Part shown: positions 32,738 through 45,158 of the stretch, piece by piece
Numbering within the stretch: position 1 is the first letter of the stretch
How the letters are laid out: the number at the start of each line of letters is the position of its first letter
DNA from: Anaspis maculata
Taxonomy: Eukaryota; Arthropoda; Insecta; Coleoptera; Scraptiidae
Assembly: GCA_949128115.1 (NCBI GenBank)
Contig: OX421962.1
Coordinates: 55,531,787 to 55,595,786, forward strand
Reading direction: 5' to 3'
DNA length: 64,000 nt
The notes under the pieces: generated by a model
What the model was told of the DNA's origin: nothing
Database searches by the model: none
The model's input: the letters and a program-made list of their open reading frames with translations, nothing else
Program-made: the position numbers and the translations under genes

Positions 32738-32878
32738 TATGGCGCGATGTGACGGAGAAAGTGTCTGCCCTGAGCGGGAATCGAACCCGTGTCTTCCATT
32801 TGCCGGATGGGTACTCTACCACTAAGCTACCAAAGAGACAACAGTTCCTCCGCCACATGCCCATATAAGAGCCGCCAG
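32738..32878 (-). mobile_element. tRNA-derived SINE, copy 2
   Basis: Same family and orientation as the copy at 32385. It shares TATGGCGCGATGTGA at one end, the tRNA-like head (about 32766-32836) and GAGCCGCCA at the other. There are a handful of substitutions, including ACGGG in place of GCGGG in the T-stem. Confidence 0.8.
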
Positions 32879-33304
32879 AGACCCATTATTACATCGAAAA
32901 CGGTGCTCTAATAGAGCATATTATTGAACTGTTTTTCGACCAAGATAGTAGTAATTTATTGCCAATAGAAGGTAGGCGAACGCCAGCTCCGTAATGTCAC
33001 CTGTCAAACGTTTCTATTTTTAGCAGCCAGAATTTCCTATTTCTGGGCGATTATTAAGAAAAAGTAGATAAAATTGTATATTATACTCGTTAAATAAGAC
33101 GAATTTGTCACACTCCTTCCTTCGGAGCACTCCTCGTGTCCCAAACCAGTCGTGTGACATGCCTTATGAGTTATGAACCTCGTATAATATACTAATGTCA
33201 ATAAAATAATCAAATGATAGGATATTGACGAGTAGGTATTGGTATTGAGGACCTACTTTTAATTTTAATGGTATAGGTATACCAAGGTTGAGAAAGTATT
33301 ATTA
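32879..33304. other. No gene recognised
   Basis: AT-rich sequence without coding potential that I can support and without a clear repeat border. Confidence 0.4.
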
Positions 33305-35113
33305 TACGCAGAGGGTGGTCCAGGTTTTAGTCGACAAACTTTGCAGTCTGATAGAGGATAAGAAAAGAAGTCGACTCACCCCGAAAAGTCTATATCTAAA
33401 ATGCATATTGAAAAAGTTACAGGCCTTCAAAGTTGCAGAAAAGAATTGTTTTTTTCTTGATAACTTTTGAACACCTTGACCGATTTTGCTAAAATTTTGC
33501 ACATATGGTTAACAAACACGTCATCAGTGATTTCTTGAAAAAAATTCTGTCAGAATGACGCAGTACCGTAGATATGCGTCATCGGTACTTCGGTACCATG
33601 GCTACTTTCTACGCCACTGGATATTTTGGAAAACCGTTGAAAGTATTGAATTCGGCGTTCAATTCTGAAGGGAAAATTGGCGTGTCATTGCTACATTTGG
33701 AGCAGCAGTTCCGGAGATATTTGTGTTTCAACGTTTAAAAACACCGAATACAGGTTTCCTAAATTGAGCGTCTCTTTCTGGCCCGTGACGTCACGTTCGA
33801 TTGCGCAGTAAATCGTCGCAGTCCTAGTGTGCCAACATTGCCCCGATTCCATAAACCGAACGTGTGTTTTGATTGTGTTATTATTGGTATTTATACAGTT
33901 TTCACAAGTAGTTATGGAAAATAAATGTTGTGGGCCACTATGCAAGTCCACAAGTTATACAGCGAATGTGTCCTTAAGCATGGATCCATAAAATACGACG
34001 TGACACTCGAACAAGCAGAGAGAACCACAAGCCTTTCAGCGTTATAACAGTAGGGAGCTTCCTGCTTAGTTCATCAAGTATCATTAATTCAAGGGTACAC
34101 TTGGCCACATTTTTGCATCAAACACTTCAAATTTATAGTGACGGCCATAATACACCATAAAAAATATCAAAAGTGGGACATGGGACACGCATTTACCTGG
34201 GCTGCTATTCTTGAATCGTGTGAGAAAAGTCCCTGGGAGTAAAATACATTCCGCAGTACACTTATGGAGCGAATGTTGCCTAAAATCGTGGTTTTTAGGC
34301 AACTTTCGCTACAGAAGTGTAGTACGGATTATATAATACTCCCAGGGACTTTTCTCACACGATTCAAGAATAGCGGCCCTGTGCTTTCTGCGCATGTCCA
34401 TATATCGTTGATATATCCATTACAAAAATAGTTGTATACGGGCATCAAATGCCTCTTTGGCAAATTCTTCTCTGCAGAATATTCATTTGCAATATTCATT
34501 GAGAAGTTCGTTGTATTTTTGAGCGACTTTCCTAGCATGGTTGGCTTCAAAAGTCCAAAAATAAAATGCACTTTTAACACGGCGGAGCAATGTAAATACA
34601 AATGGCGCGATCACTCATGGCACACTGTGCGCAGAACGTGCCGAAAACAGCTGCGCGGATTCTCCATCTCTCTTTTGAGGAAACCTGTATTACGTAAATG
34701 TTTCAAAATTCGAGCAAGCTTTGATCCAACTACTTTCAACTTTTTTTTCAATTCAAAGTTTATTGGTCCATAATTTAGCTCAAGAGAAATTAAAAATTGG
34801 TTGTGAAAATTCATAATTTCAGCAACAATTAAATATTCAATACCCCCCATATCTACGGCACTGCGTCATTCTGACAGAATTTTTTTTCAAGAAATCACTG
34901 GGGACGTGTTTGTTAACCATATGTGCAAAATTTGAGCGAAATCGGTCAAGCTGTCAAAAGTTATCAAGAAAAAAACAATTTTTTTCTGCAACTTTGAAGG
35001 CCTGTAACTTTTTTAATATGCATTTTAGATATGTACTTTTTGGGGTGAGTCGACCTTTTTTTATCCTCTATCAGCCTGCAGAGTTTGTCGACTAAAACCT
35101 GGACCACCCTGTA
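33305..35113. repeat. 1.8-kb palindrome interrupted by another element
   Basis: Arms 33309 to about 33590 and about 34850-35110 match in inverted order: GGGTGGTCCAGGTTTTAGTC against its complement, AGTCGACTCACCCC, AAAGTTACAGGCCTTCAAAG and TTCTGTCAGAATGACGCAGT. The right end carries the CACCCTGTATA motif. A second transposon (33747-34691) sits in its centre. Confidence 0.85.
33747..34691 (+). mobile_element. AATACAGGTTTCCT element, copy 1, with THAP-like ORF start
   Basis: The ends AATACAGGTTTCCT and AGGAAACCTGTATT are inverted. The plus strand carries ATG at 33914 and reads MENKCCGPLCKSTSYT, resembling the first zinc-binding half (C-x-x-x-C) of a THAP domain as found in P-element-type transposases. 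The frame soon stops and the rest of a transposase is absent, so the copy is non-autonomous. The second copy at 36440 lies in opposite orientation and is about 350 bp shorter. Confidence 0.6.
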
Positions 35114-35349
35114 TAGCTGAAGCTATTATTTCCTCGACCACGGTTTATAATAGAGTATTATTTTTACTACTAGAAAATCGTTATTCTAATTTAGGAGCAG
35201 GTTAATAATGATGTACTTCACAGCTAGTAGTGAAAAAATATTTTTATTAAATACATAAGTTGTATAAATTGTTTTATAAAGAAAATACCTAGGTATAAAT
35301 AAGTACAATGGGGTAATCTATTTTTTTTAATGCTTAATTTGGAGCTAAC

Positions 35350-36084
35350 ACTCCCTTATAAGCGTGTGGTAGTTTGGTTCACTTTTATCTTCATAATAAG
35401 GCGAAAAAAAATCGCAAAAAGACGCGAAGAATTCCTTCATGACCCAGTGACGTCACCAGGTTATACCCACTTTAGCAACAATGGGCTTGGGGTGCAATGG
35501 TAACCAATACTTATTCAATTTGTTTGAAACGACTTTGTAAGTTAGACATCAAACTGAAGTTTGATCTGACTGGGGTGGATAAAATAAGTGACTCAGCGTG
35601 TTATGGACAGTAGCTTTGGGGAAGGTAACTCAAGACTCAAGTTGTAGACCATGGTACAATTTGGAGGATGCTTACAATTAGGAGGCTTTCCATACAGTCG
35701 ACGCTCACCGCTGATTGGGTGCAGATTCTTCGGTACTGGCGCAACTAGCAAAAAGCAGGTCTTGGTCTTACCTGGAATTATTGTTTTGAACGAAGTTATG
35801 AAGACAAGTAGAGGCAGACCGCTCACGAGAATGAACAAAATAATAACAGTAGGTACGTGTTTACAGTCAGAGCTGACAGTCTGACAACTTGGTTTGAAAC
35901 AGAATTTCTTCGTTGCTATCGGAACTCAACTGTGGGGTTGCCAAAAGGTGTCAAATTCGATGACGTCACTGGGTCACCTTTTCAAACGAACCCGTCCGCT
36001 CCTGCTTAAAAAAAAATGACCGCCTTATTGTGATATCCATGGTGAAATGGGCTATCAGTGCTATCACACGCTTATTAGGGGATG
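35350..36084. repeat. Imperfect inverted-repeat element
   Basis: CTCCCTTATAAGCGTGTGGTAG and its diverged complement CTATCACACGCTTATTAGGG form the outer ends. Inner blocks ATAATAAGGCG/CGCCTTATTG and ACCCAGTGACGTCACC/GATGACGTCACTGGGT also pair. The middle is not recognised. Confidence 0.7.
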
Positions 36085-36439
36085 TTGGATGTTAATATCT
36101 ATCTAAAATAAATAACTACATAGCCCACTTTTTCAAAGCGCAAGTGCGAAATGTGTGAGCAAAACATTTCCCACATCAATTTTTTAACCTTCCAAAAAAG
36201 TGGCATCGATAGTTTTGGGAGACAGACGTCTCCTCGACAACCAACTCATCGACAGGACATTCATCAACAGACAACTAATCGAAACGACGCGACGCGACGC
36301 GACGACACGCAAATCCGGTGTGTCTCCGATTTGCTGTGTCGATGTAGGCCGCAAATCGGCCTTTCGGTGAAGTTGGTTGTCGATGAAACGTCCCAAACCC
36401 GTAGTCTTGCTTCAAGTATAATTTATTATAAACTGATTG

Positions 36440-37033
36440 AATACAGGTTTCCTCAAAAGAGAGATGGAGAATCCCGCGATTCCGCGCAGCTGTTTTCGGC
36501 ACGTTCTGGGCACAGTGTGCCATGAGTGATCGCGCCATTTGTATTTACATTGCTCCGCCGTGTTGAAAGTGCGTTTAATTTTTTGAATTCTAAAGCCAAC
36601 CATGCTGGGAAAGTCGCTAAAAATATAACGAACTTCTCAATAAATATTTCACATAGAAGAATTTGCCAGAGAGGCATTTGATGCGCGGATACAACTATTT
36701 TTGTAATGGATATATCAACGATATATGGACGTGCCCAGAAAGCACAGGTAAGTGCGTGTTCCAAGTCCCAGTTTTAATACTTTTAATGGTGTAGGTATTA
36801 TGGCCATCACTGTATAACTTGTGGACTTGCATAGTGGCACACAACATGTATTTACCATAACTACTTGTAAAAACTGTATAAATACCAATAATAACACCAT
36901 CAAATGATCAAAACACACGTTCGGCTTACGGAATCGGGGCAATGTTGGCACACTATGACTGCGACGATTTACTGTGCAATCGAACGTGACGTCACGGGCC
37001 AGAAAGAGACGCTCAATTTAGGAAACCTGTATT
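36440..37033 (-). mobile_element. AATACAGGTTTCCT element, copy 2
   Basis: 594 bp with the same ends as the copy at 33747, flanked by ATTG on both sides (36436-36439 and 37034-37037), a likely 4-bp target duplication. The minus strand has ATG at 36858 reading MVNTCCVPLCKSTSYT, again THAP-like, ending after about 48 residues. Relative to copy 1 it lacks about 350 internal bases. Confidence 0.65.
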
Positions 37034-37219
37034 ATTGGCATATTTGCTGGCCTTACCATAAATGAGTAAGGACTCCTTCGAAGCCGAATCGATATTTTTA
37101 TAGAAAAAAACTTGACAAAGGAAAAGTTATGGTTGCAAGGGTACACATAATACATAAGAATATTGTATTAACTAATGTAAGAAACTACTGATAACTAACA
37201 ATAATTAGGTACCTACTAC

Positions 37220-37985
37220 TACAGGTACGGCGCGGCAGGCTGACAGTTGTTAAATCGCTATAAGGGAGGTACGAAGTTTCCAGGAAAAAAAACAAACCAA
37301 GACACCTGATGAAGGTAAATCAATTATGATTAATAACTTTGGCATGGGGGTACCGATTTTCGAAATTATTGACGCATCCAAATCTCGGAAGCTTTGGATT
37401 TATAATAATGCTTGTCATTGCGGTGAAAATGGAGCCGTGGTCGTGTCAAGAGCGGATTTGTGCTGTGCAAGCATATTTGCAAAGTTTTCCAGTTTCGTGC
37501 GCATCCAACGAAAATTTCGAAACCTATTTGATTATGCATCGCAGGAGCCAAGTACCATCGCGAAAATTGAATTCTGAATTAGATGGAGAGTTTCCGGCCC
37601 ATAATTGACAAAAATAAGCAAGCTCAAGACGGCTTCTTCGGGGTCCCGGCTTTTATGTGTCATTCATGGCCCGAATTCCTTCACCCTATTCAGAATTTAA
37701 TTCCGCCATGGAACTTGGCCTCAGCGATGCTCAATTGCTCATCACCACCAATAGGTTTCGAAATTTTCGTGGGGCTCACACGCAAGTGAGAAACTTTGCA
37801 AGTATGCTTGCACAGCACAAATCCACTCTTGACGCAACCACGGCCTCATTTTCACCACAATGACAAGATTACTATAAATCAGAAGCTTCCCAGATTTGGA
37901 TCCATCCATAATTTTAAAAATCGGCACCTCCATGCAAAAGTTCTAGCGATTTAAAAACCGTCAGCCTGCCCCGCCGCACCCTGTA
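37220..37985. repeat. 766-bp palindrome
   Basis: CGGCGCGGCAGGCTGAC and GTCAGCCTGCCCCGCCG lie at the ends, and ATAGGTTTCGAAATTTTCGT and its complement near the loop. The whole length pairs imperfectly. The right end again carries CACCCTGTATTA. No ORF of meaning. Confidence 0.8.
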
Positions 37986-39759
37986 TTATAAATAATGATG
38001 ATGAGGACGGATTCCAATACTGAATTTTGCACACTATGGTCCAATTGCACAAATAATGTGGGATACAATTTTAGTTCCGTGTACCTACCAAAAAGGAAAT
38101 CTTTGAAAAAAAATAATAAGCAAAACCCATTATTCAGTATTGGCGAGTTTCAAGATCGAATACGCCATCTAACGGTCAACGTGTAAACGACGTTTGTGCA
38201 CGGATCAACTGCAGATTTGTGTGGGCTCTTATGAGCGTTGCGGTGTTCGGTGACTTTAATTGATTCCATCTGACTTGACGCGGCGGTAATTTTTTCCAAC
38301 AAAGTACGTGAGCCACGCACGTATCATTATCTTGAATATACTCGGTGTCGTCGGTTTCAAAAGCATTGCATTTTTAAATAAGAGCGACACGTGTACGACG
38401 ACTGGCAAGCAAAAGTGGCATCAGAATGGAAGGTGGCAAGATTTGTGATTTTGTCATAGTGACAAAAAGTGGCGGAGAATTTGTTGTGTTTCCGAGTGCG
38501 AGTCGCGCTGTGGAAACCGGAAAAAGGAAGAGTTGCATTTTCACCGTTTCCCGTCGAAATCGAAAGACGCTGGTTGAGTATAGTCAACTATAGTCATCAC
38601 TGGCCTACTTCGCAAGTGCATTTAAACGTTCCAATTTCACAGGAACTGCTACTACTATTTCTTTTAATTACATTCCCAGTTACCTCGTGAGGAGATTCAT
38701 ACAATGCGCTTGTTTGTAAACACACTCCAAATATGTCTTTGTTTAAATTGGTGCTTGATTCGGTTCGCTTTCGACCACACAACACAAGAAATTGTGACTT
38801 CAGAATTTCCTCTCCCATCACGATACATCGAGAATCCATTGAGGCCATCAACTGATTGAAAACCTCCATATAACACTCAATTTCGCTTCTGCCAGTTTCG
38901 AGTTCCACCGCAATACTAATTAACCACGTTTCACGTCTGGATGACATTAAAAACCGCTTACTACTGATAAGACTTTTTAACGCGCGGGCAACAATCCGTG
39001 CACTATCCGACATGTTTGTTTACATGCGAAGCGCATCAGCAGCGCCACCATCGGTAATGTTACTCGCCAATAGCTTGGACGTTGAGCACAAAAAGTGAAT
39101 GGATCTTGCATTTTATGATTCATGAATGCCATTTGGCTTGGCAGAGTTGTACACAGACCTTGAAGCACCAGATAAGCCCGCTAGCCACGAAGAGGGCCGC
39201 TGTACAGCCATTTGCTTACCCAACAGGGACATTTTGATGTAGAAGGTCTCCATATGAAATGATACAGTTTTGTTGAACTATGAACTATGTCTCGGTAACA
39301 GCAATTAACACCTTCAAGTTGGAATTCGACAAAACGAGATCTATTCCTTGCTCAATTCCAGTGTTAGGCCAAGTCTTGGAAGTTCCACGTAAAAAGCTTT
39401 TTAGCAAACAGCGTCACTAAATTATGCAAAATAGGCCATAAGGTCACAAATGACATGTTTCGCACTTATTCTGTTCCTTTGTTACTCAAAATAATCTACC
39501 TCAGTACTTGCACGACTTTGGGAGCATTACAATAGCGACTTTCTTGGAGTTGCTCTTGCTGGATTGGCAAATGACTGTAAAGGTTTTTGATAGGGAGTCT
39601 GTCCTTGAAGTTTGAACACCATCACTGAAACATCCTGTAAGTATAAGTGTATCGAGCTTACAAAAGCTCTGGGTAGACATGTCTACGCGGCACTGCAGGG
39701 TAGAGTGCGCCTAACCTTATGTACCTAGTACGCAGAGTCAAGCCTCTGTTTAGTACTAA
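37986..39759. other. Mostly unassigned; one weak open frame
   Basis: Apart from the doubtful 138-codon frame at 38597-39013, I find no coding signature and no repeat with definable ends. Confidence 0.35.
38597..39013 (-). CDS. Unrecognised 138-aa open frame, doubtful
   Basis: It starts MSDSARIVARALKSLISSK with ATG and stays open for 138 codons, with a mixed, protein-like composition and no low-complexity run. I recognise no domain, signal peptide or membrane segment. No convincing splice sites link it to other exons. In an AT-rich repeat-filled region it could be chance or a captured fragment. Confidence 0.2.
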   Translation of the reverse strand: MSDSARIVARALKSLISSKRFLMSSRRETWLISIAVELETGRSEIECYMEVFNQLMASMDSRCIVMGEEILKSQFLVLCGRKRTESSTNLNKDIFGVCLQTSALYESPHEVTGNVIKRNSSSSSCEIGTFKCTCEVGQ

Positions 39760-39895
39760 TGGTGCGATTCTCTAAAAAATTACATTCCATAAAGGCTCTG
39801 TTACGTTGTTATTACCTAGGCAACAGCCAATGGCCAACACGAATTTTTACATAACAGAGCGTTTATGGAATGTTATTTTTTACAGAATAGCACCA
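39760..39895 (+). repeat. 136-bp MITE, copy A
   Basis: Ends TGGTGCGATTCTCTAAAAAAT and its near complement, with arms continuing through ACATTCCATAAAGGCTCTGT. The core includes CCTAGGCAACAGCCAATGG. It has the same length as copy B at 40020 but is oriented oppositely. Confidence 0.85.
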
Positions 39896-40019
39896 ATAGT
39901 TGGCATATTTTTCATGCGGCTCTTGTAAGCTTGGTAGCACTGTACAGGTATGTATTTTATATTCCCATGAAGTTGTGAGTTTTGCTTCTTATTCCACTTC
40001 TTAATATTTGATAGGTTTA

Positions 40020-40155
40020 TGGTGCTATTCTGTAAAAAATAACATTCCATAAACGCTCTGTTATGTAAAAATTCGGGTCGGCCATTGGCTGTTGCCTAGG
40101 TAATAACAAGGTAACAGAGCCTTTATGGAATGTAATTTTTTAGAGAATCGCACCA
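40020..40155 (-). repeat. 136-bp MITE, copy B
   Basis: Inverted relative to copy A and nearly identical to it. TA flanks it on both sides, suggesting Tc1/mariner-type mobilisation. Confidence 0.85.
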
Positions 40156-40400
40156 TAAGTTACCTACAGAATAAGAACTGTATACCATCGTGTTTGTACA
40201 ATCGGGCGTTATAGTATTTCTTTTCCTTTTATCACAATAGGTTTCTTTGATCACGATTTATAATCTCAGCCTGTTACATTTCTCGACACCTTCAAGACTG
40301 GTCTGCAATCAATTCTAGTAAAAAAAAGCGCTATCAAAACTATCGTGCTGTTTACCTTTCCTTTTTTAAACTACACCTTAAAGGAATATGCCTCACAAAT

Positions 40401-40630
40401 CAATTTCAAGTCAGGTGGCGCAAAGTTGCAACATCGGTGCAAATTGCCATATACAGCGGCCTGATTGACTAGAACAGGTTGTTTTTCGCCGTTGTCATGG
40501 TAATCCAAAGCAATTCCGGACGCAAGTTTGACTTGAGCTCACGGGTAATATAAACAGAAATAAAAATTTCACATTTTGACATTTTGACAGCGTGCAATTT
40601 TCCGCGAGTTGCAAGTCAGACTTGAAATTG
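40401..40630. repeat. Inverted repeat, CAATTTCAAGTC arms
   Basis: Twelve-base exact arms, 230 bp apart end to end; a weak candidate for a small element. Confidence 0.4.
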
Positions 40631-43079
40631 AGCTCTCAGGAGAAAACTGCTATACGAGCTAAAACTATCTATGGCTAGAACTTGGGTGAGAACTTGGTGA
40701 AAATATCAATTCATGCTGCTCAAGTCAATTTTGAAGGCCATCTCGATGATATTCTGTGGAATGTTATCCTGATAACAAACATACATTTCTCTGGGATGTG
40801 GCATGTAGAACAATCTCCTGAAAAATAACATTGTGGTGTGTTTTGTCTTGGAAACGCCTTTAGGCACGTTATTTCAATAGTGAGAAGTGCTGGAAAGTGT
40901 AACAAAGCTACATTCACAACCTCCAAATTGACATTTTTACATATACATCAAACATATACATAACATAGTGTGGTGGTATCATTCACAATGCCCGAGATTA
41001 ACGATTTACATATGCACACGATGCGTGCTTCTACCTAGCGGAATTGGTGGAAAGCTGTTGAAGATAAGTACCCTGCAATCCTAGCCTTTGATATTGTTGA
41101 TGTTGATAGAACGTCACAAGACAATAAAAACACCAGTAGTCAGTTGTCATTGTGGTCACACTCGCGAGTTCAACAAAGAGATCATATATTACAAAGGTTT
41201 TAAATATACACATAAAAAAGAGCATATTATTATTTTTTATGATTTCTTACTCCACAGTACTCGAACCCGCAAGCACACCCCGCGCACAGTCAGGTTAGAA
41301 TAAACGAAAACAAGAAAGTAGGCATTTCAAAATATTGACAATCTAGCATCTGACGGATGACGCGAGTATGCGCAATGTGCCCGAAACTATAGGTCGCGGG
41401 AGCATAACATCACCTTGGCACCCGCTATAGGTCGCGGGAACAAAAATGGCTGCCTAAAGATGGGTATATTGTATGATGTTATCTTCACTAGTACTTGTAG
41501 TACAAGAAAGATTGATTTCAACCTCGGAAAAAATATGGACGTCCTGAAAATTTGATATTCTGTTCAGAATTGAGTGCTCTACAACATATCCAAAATCGCC
41601 AAAAATCGCACTCGGGGTTTTTGAGTTATTGGAGGGGGGGGGGGTAAAAAATTGCAACTTAAAATGAAGGGGATGAAACTCGTCAATCCATCGGGAGCAA
41701 ATACGTTATAATTCGACGCATAATATCCCGTTCATACCATTTTGACACAAAAAGTGTCAATCATTGTTGAAGGGCTGGGGGGGGAAGCTTTGCTAGGTGG
41801 TCCATTTTGTTTTTTTGACCATGTAGAACCGATCGCGACAAGTTTGGTATCTTTTCCGACTAAATTCAATCTCCTGAACTCGAATCCGTTGTGTAAATTT
41901 GGATAAAAACAAGTTTGAACAAGTTAACTCAAGAAAACTTGTTTTTTCTTTGACAATTTTGACCTTTTTTTTTTCAACTGTTAGAGGTGTTCGTCTTTGA
42001 AAAATTTTCAGAGCCCATTAAATTGAAGTGCATTCTTCAGGAAAATCATCCACCCAATGTATGATTTTATTTCTCGAGTTTGAAAAATCGATTTGAACCT
42101 GAGCCGGCGCGGCGCGTCGTCTACTACTGACCAGAACACTACAACATGTACCAGAAACAAAATTCAAAACTTCATCATTCAATTATATTTAAAACCTATC
42201 CGATGGATATTGGAATTAAATTTTGGCAGGAAGCAACACAACAAAAAAAGTTATATTACCGAGAGGGGCATTTCACCTGTGTTTTGACCAGGAGGACTCG
42301 CTTTTTGATCTCGAAAATTCATTCCCACTCGCGGGGATCGACTTTTTTTGAAAAATTCCAACTGATATCGAAAGTAGATGGAATTGAGCGTCGTGTAGAC
42401 CCATTTTCAAAATTAACACGGTACCAGTTTTCTTACGGTAATTTTTCCACAATGAAATTAGCACATTTCGTGAATTTGAAAAAACTGCAATGCAGACTTT
42501 GACATGCAGTGTGAGCCCCACGAAATATTGATTTCAGGGGCAGACATGCTGGGAATTAAACTTGAAAAAAAAAATTGAATTAATTTTTGGAAGAAAAACT
42601 TTTGAGAACGGACCCACGGTTTTCGAGTTTTCCTCTCTGGAAAAACTTGAAATTTTCCAACTTTTTCTCCCGTGAACAGATTTTCAGTGCTATTTTAAAC
42701 AGGGGGTAACTGGGTCATGAACATTCTCCAACAATTTTTTCTCAACTTCACGAGAATTTTCCGGTTGAAAATGTAAAAACGGCCTGGGTTTTCGAAACCG
42801 GACTTGAATGATGGAGCTTGGAGTGAAGCTTTTAATTGATTATTTTTACAATGATTTGGAATAAGATTTGATGTTTTCCCGGAAAATTCAAATTTTCCTG
42901 ACAAAATTTTCAATTTCTTGCAAATTATTTTCAATCTCTCTTTCAAATTCTAACTTTCCACCCGGAGGGGCGTTTCGAAAAAAAATTCCAGAGGTTCCTG
43001 GGTACTAGTCGGAAAAGTTTTGGGGTGACACAGCCGATTTTTTTAACGGTAGAAGCTAAAACAAATAACGAGCTGGAGT
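40631..43079. other. No gene recognised
   Basis: Contains TATAGGTCGCGGGA twice (41391 and 41430), a 13-base G-run at about 41630 and scattered AT-rich sequence. No exon is supported. Confidence 0.4.
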
Positions 43080-45000
43080 GAGAGCTAGAGTTATTTCACA
43101 ACAGGGGATCTATGAACAGAAGAATAATACAAGGTTTAAAGTACGATTTCACTGTCTGGTAATTCCAAAAATGGGCGAAGATACCCCCGAAAAGATGAAA
43201 AACTCGAAAGAACGGAAAAACCGAAAATGCTGGAATAAAATGTTGCAGTGTCGTTTTTGAAGCCACAAGTCAGCGAAATGTGAAAAAAATTACCCCCGGA
43301 GCCTGGCGGCCTACCCTGGTATCGTGTGAAAATGAAGAATGAAGGGCTTATTCTAGAAGAGTTTTGATCTAAGCCCGCGTTTTCAAGTTGAATTTATTTT
43401 TTTTGTCAGTTTTAGGCTATAAAAGATTTATCAAAAACCGGCCCCGGAGCCCTTTGGTCAGCTCTGGTATCATTAATCGTGCAGGGCTCCCGCTAATCTG
43501 GAAAACCTGGAGAATTCACTATTTGAAAATTTTGGTCAAGAAATGTCATGAAATTTTGAAAAAAAAAAGAAAAAGACAAGGTTTTTTTCTGAGGGTCAGG
43601 GAATTCGTAAACTGAGCAACTTTTTTTTTCATTTTTCAAATCTGTTATCGCTCCTAGTCATCAATCATGCAGTTAACATGTTTTGTGTTTGCCGAAAAAA
43701 TTGATCGCTTTATTTTACCTGCTACCCACAACTATTTCTTTTATTAGGTGCTTGAGAATTTCTTTACTCAGTAGTCAGGGAAAACTCACGACCATCCATG
43801 GTCTGTAAAATCAGAGAAAAAGTCAAAGAAATTTGACTCCATGCATTGACTAGCGAGAACCCTGTCGTGAGAATTTTCGTAAATCGGCAGAATCGAATGA
43901 TCTCTTGTCTCATTTGGAGAATAAAATGCCGTTAGAAGATTTTTGATTAGAGCCTGCGTTTTCGATTTGCAAAGTTTTTTTTTGAAAAAAATTGGTAATT
44001 TCGAAATTTTCCCGAAAGAATTGCTCGGTAGACCTTTCAGCACCTGAGATCCATGAAATTTTCGGGTTTTTTTGGACGCAATTTTTTTTGCGTTCAATAT
44101 AGGCTCATTCAAGAAAAAAATGCGATCTGTATTCTTAGAACGACCAGGTCATATTTTCAGTCAGCTGAACCCGAAAAATTTCGTTTGTTTTGCAAATATG
44201 TAAGGGATTGACCTAATTATGGAAATTGCGTCGTCGAATGTCGCTTTCGAGGCTACAAAGTCTGCGAAATGTCAAAAAAATCGACTCCGGAGCCCTTAGC
44301 CCGACCCTGGTATCATTATTCGTGAAATTTTTTGGGAATCGGTACCATGGCTTGATCCGCCGTTTCATTTGGAGGATAAAGTGCCGTTAGGAGATTTTTT
44401 ATTAAAGCCCGCATTTTCAAGTTAGCACTGTTTTTTTGCAAATTTAGACTTTCAGAAGATTTATCGGTTTATTTCAGCTTCAGTACCACCGAAAATTGTC
44501 CTTCAAGTACCTGATGCTGAAGTTTTCTAGAGCGCATCTGTACGCGATGGTCTCGATAACCGGGAAAATCGTTTTCGTGAACGTGAAGATACCATGGTCA
44601 TGTCATCACAGCACCATAGACTCACAGCACTTGAATGGCTGTTAATGGCGACGGCATAACGGCTCGGAGCGAGTGTACCTCGGAGTACGGAGTGTAATTT
44701 CCATTTTTCGGCCAGTCGGAATCGAAAAATTCGGGGTTCTTCTGCAAATATAGGAGGGATTGACCCAACTGTGAATATTCCAACTACGATTGTCGTTTCT
44801 GAAACCCAAGAAGTCTGCGAAATGTGAAGAAAAAACGGCCTTGCGACCCCTGCTTTGGCTCGGTCCTGGTGTCACTATAATCTTCTGAATTTTCGGGAAT
44901 CGGCACAATCAAATGATCCGTCGTCTCATCTTGAAGAATAAAGTACCGTTAGATTTTTCATGAAAGCCCCGCATTTTCGAGCTAGGACTGTTTCTTGAGG
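43080..45000. repeat. Degenerate tandem array, unit about 500 bp
   Basis: Four diverged copies can be aligned by anchors. GCCCGCGTTTTCAAG-type blocks lie at 43373, 43952, 44407 and 44966 (spacing 579, 455, 559). CTGCGAAATGT lies at 43270 (variant), 44262 and 44815. AAAATGCCGTTAG-type blocks precede three of them. Indels explain the uneven period. It looks like an old complex satellite or a tandemly duplicated repeat; no gene is present. Confidence 0.65.
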
Positions 45001-45158
45001 AAGGAAGGAAAGAGCATATAATTTGCCCCTTCGCAGTATAAGTTAGAGGTTATAGGAAGTGGATGACGTTAGTAGAGTAGGGTTCACGCCACAAGGAACT
45101 TGACATAAAATATGAATCAATCACATTCGGTCATCTGTGTCCCACAGATATTATAATT

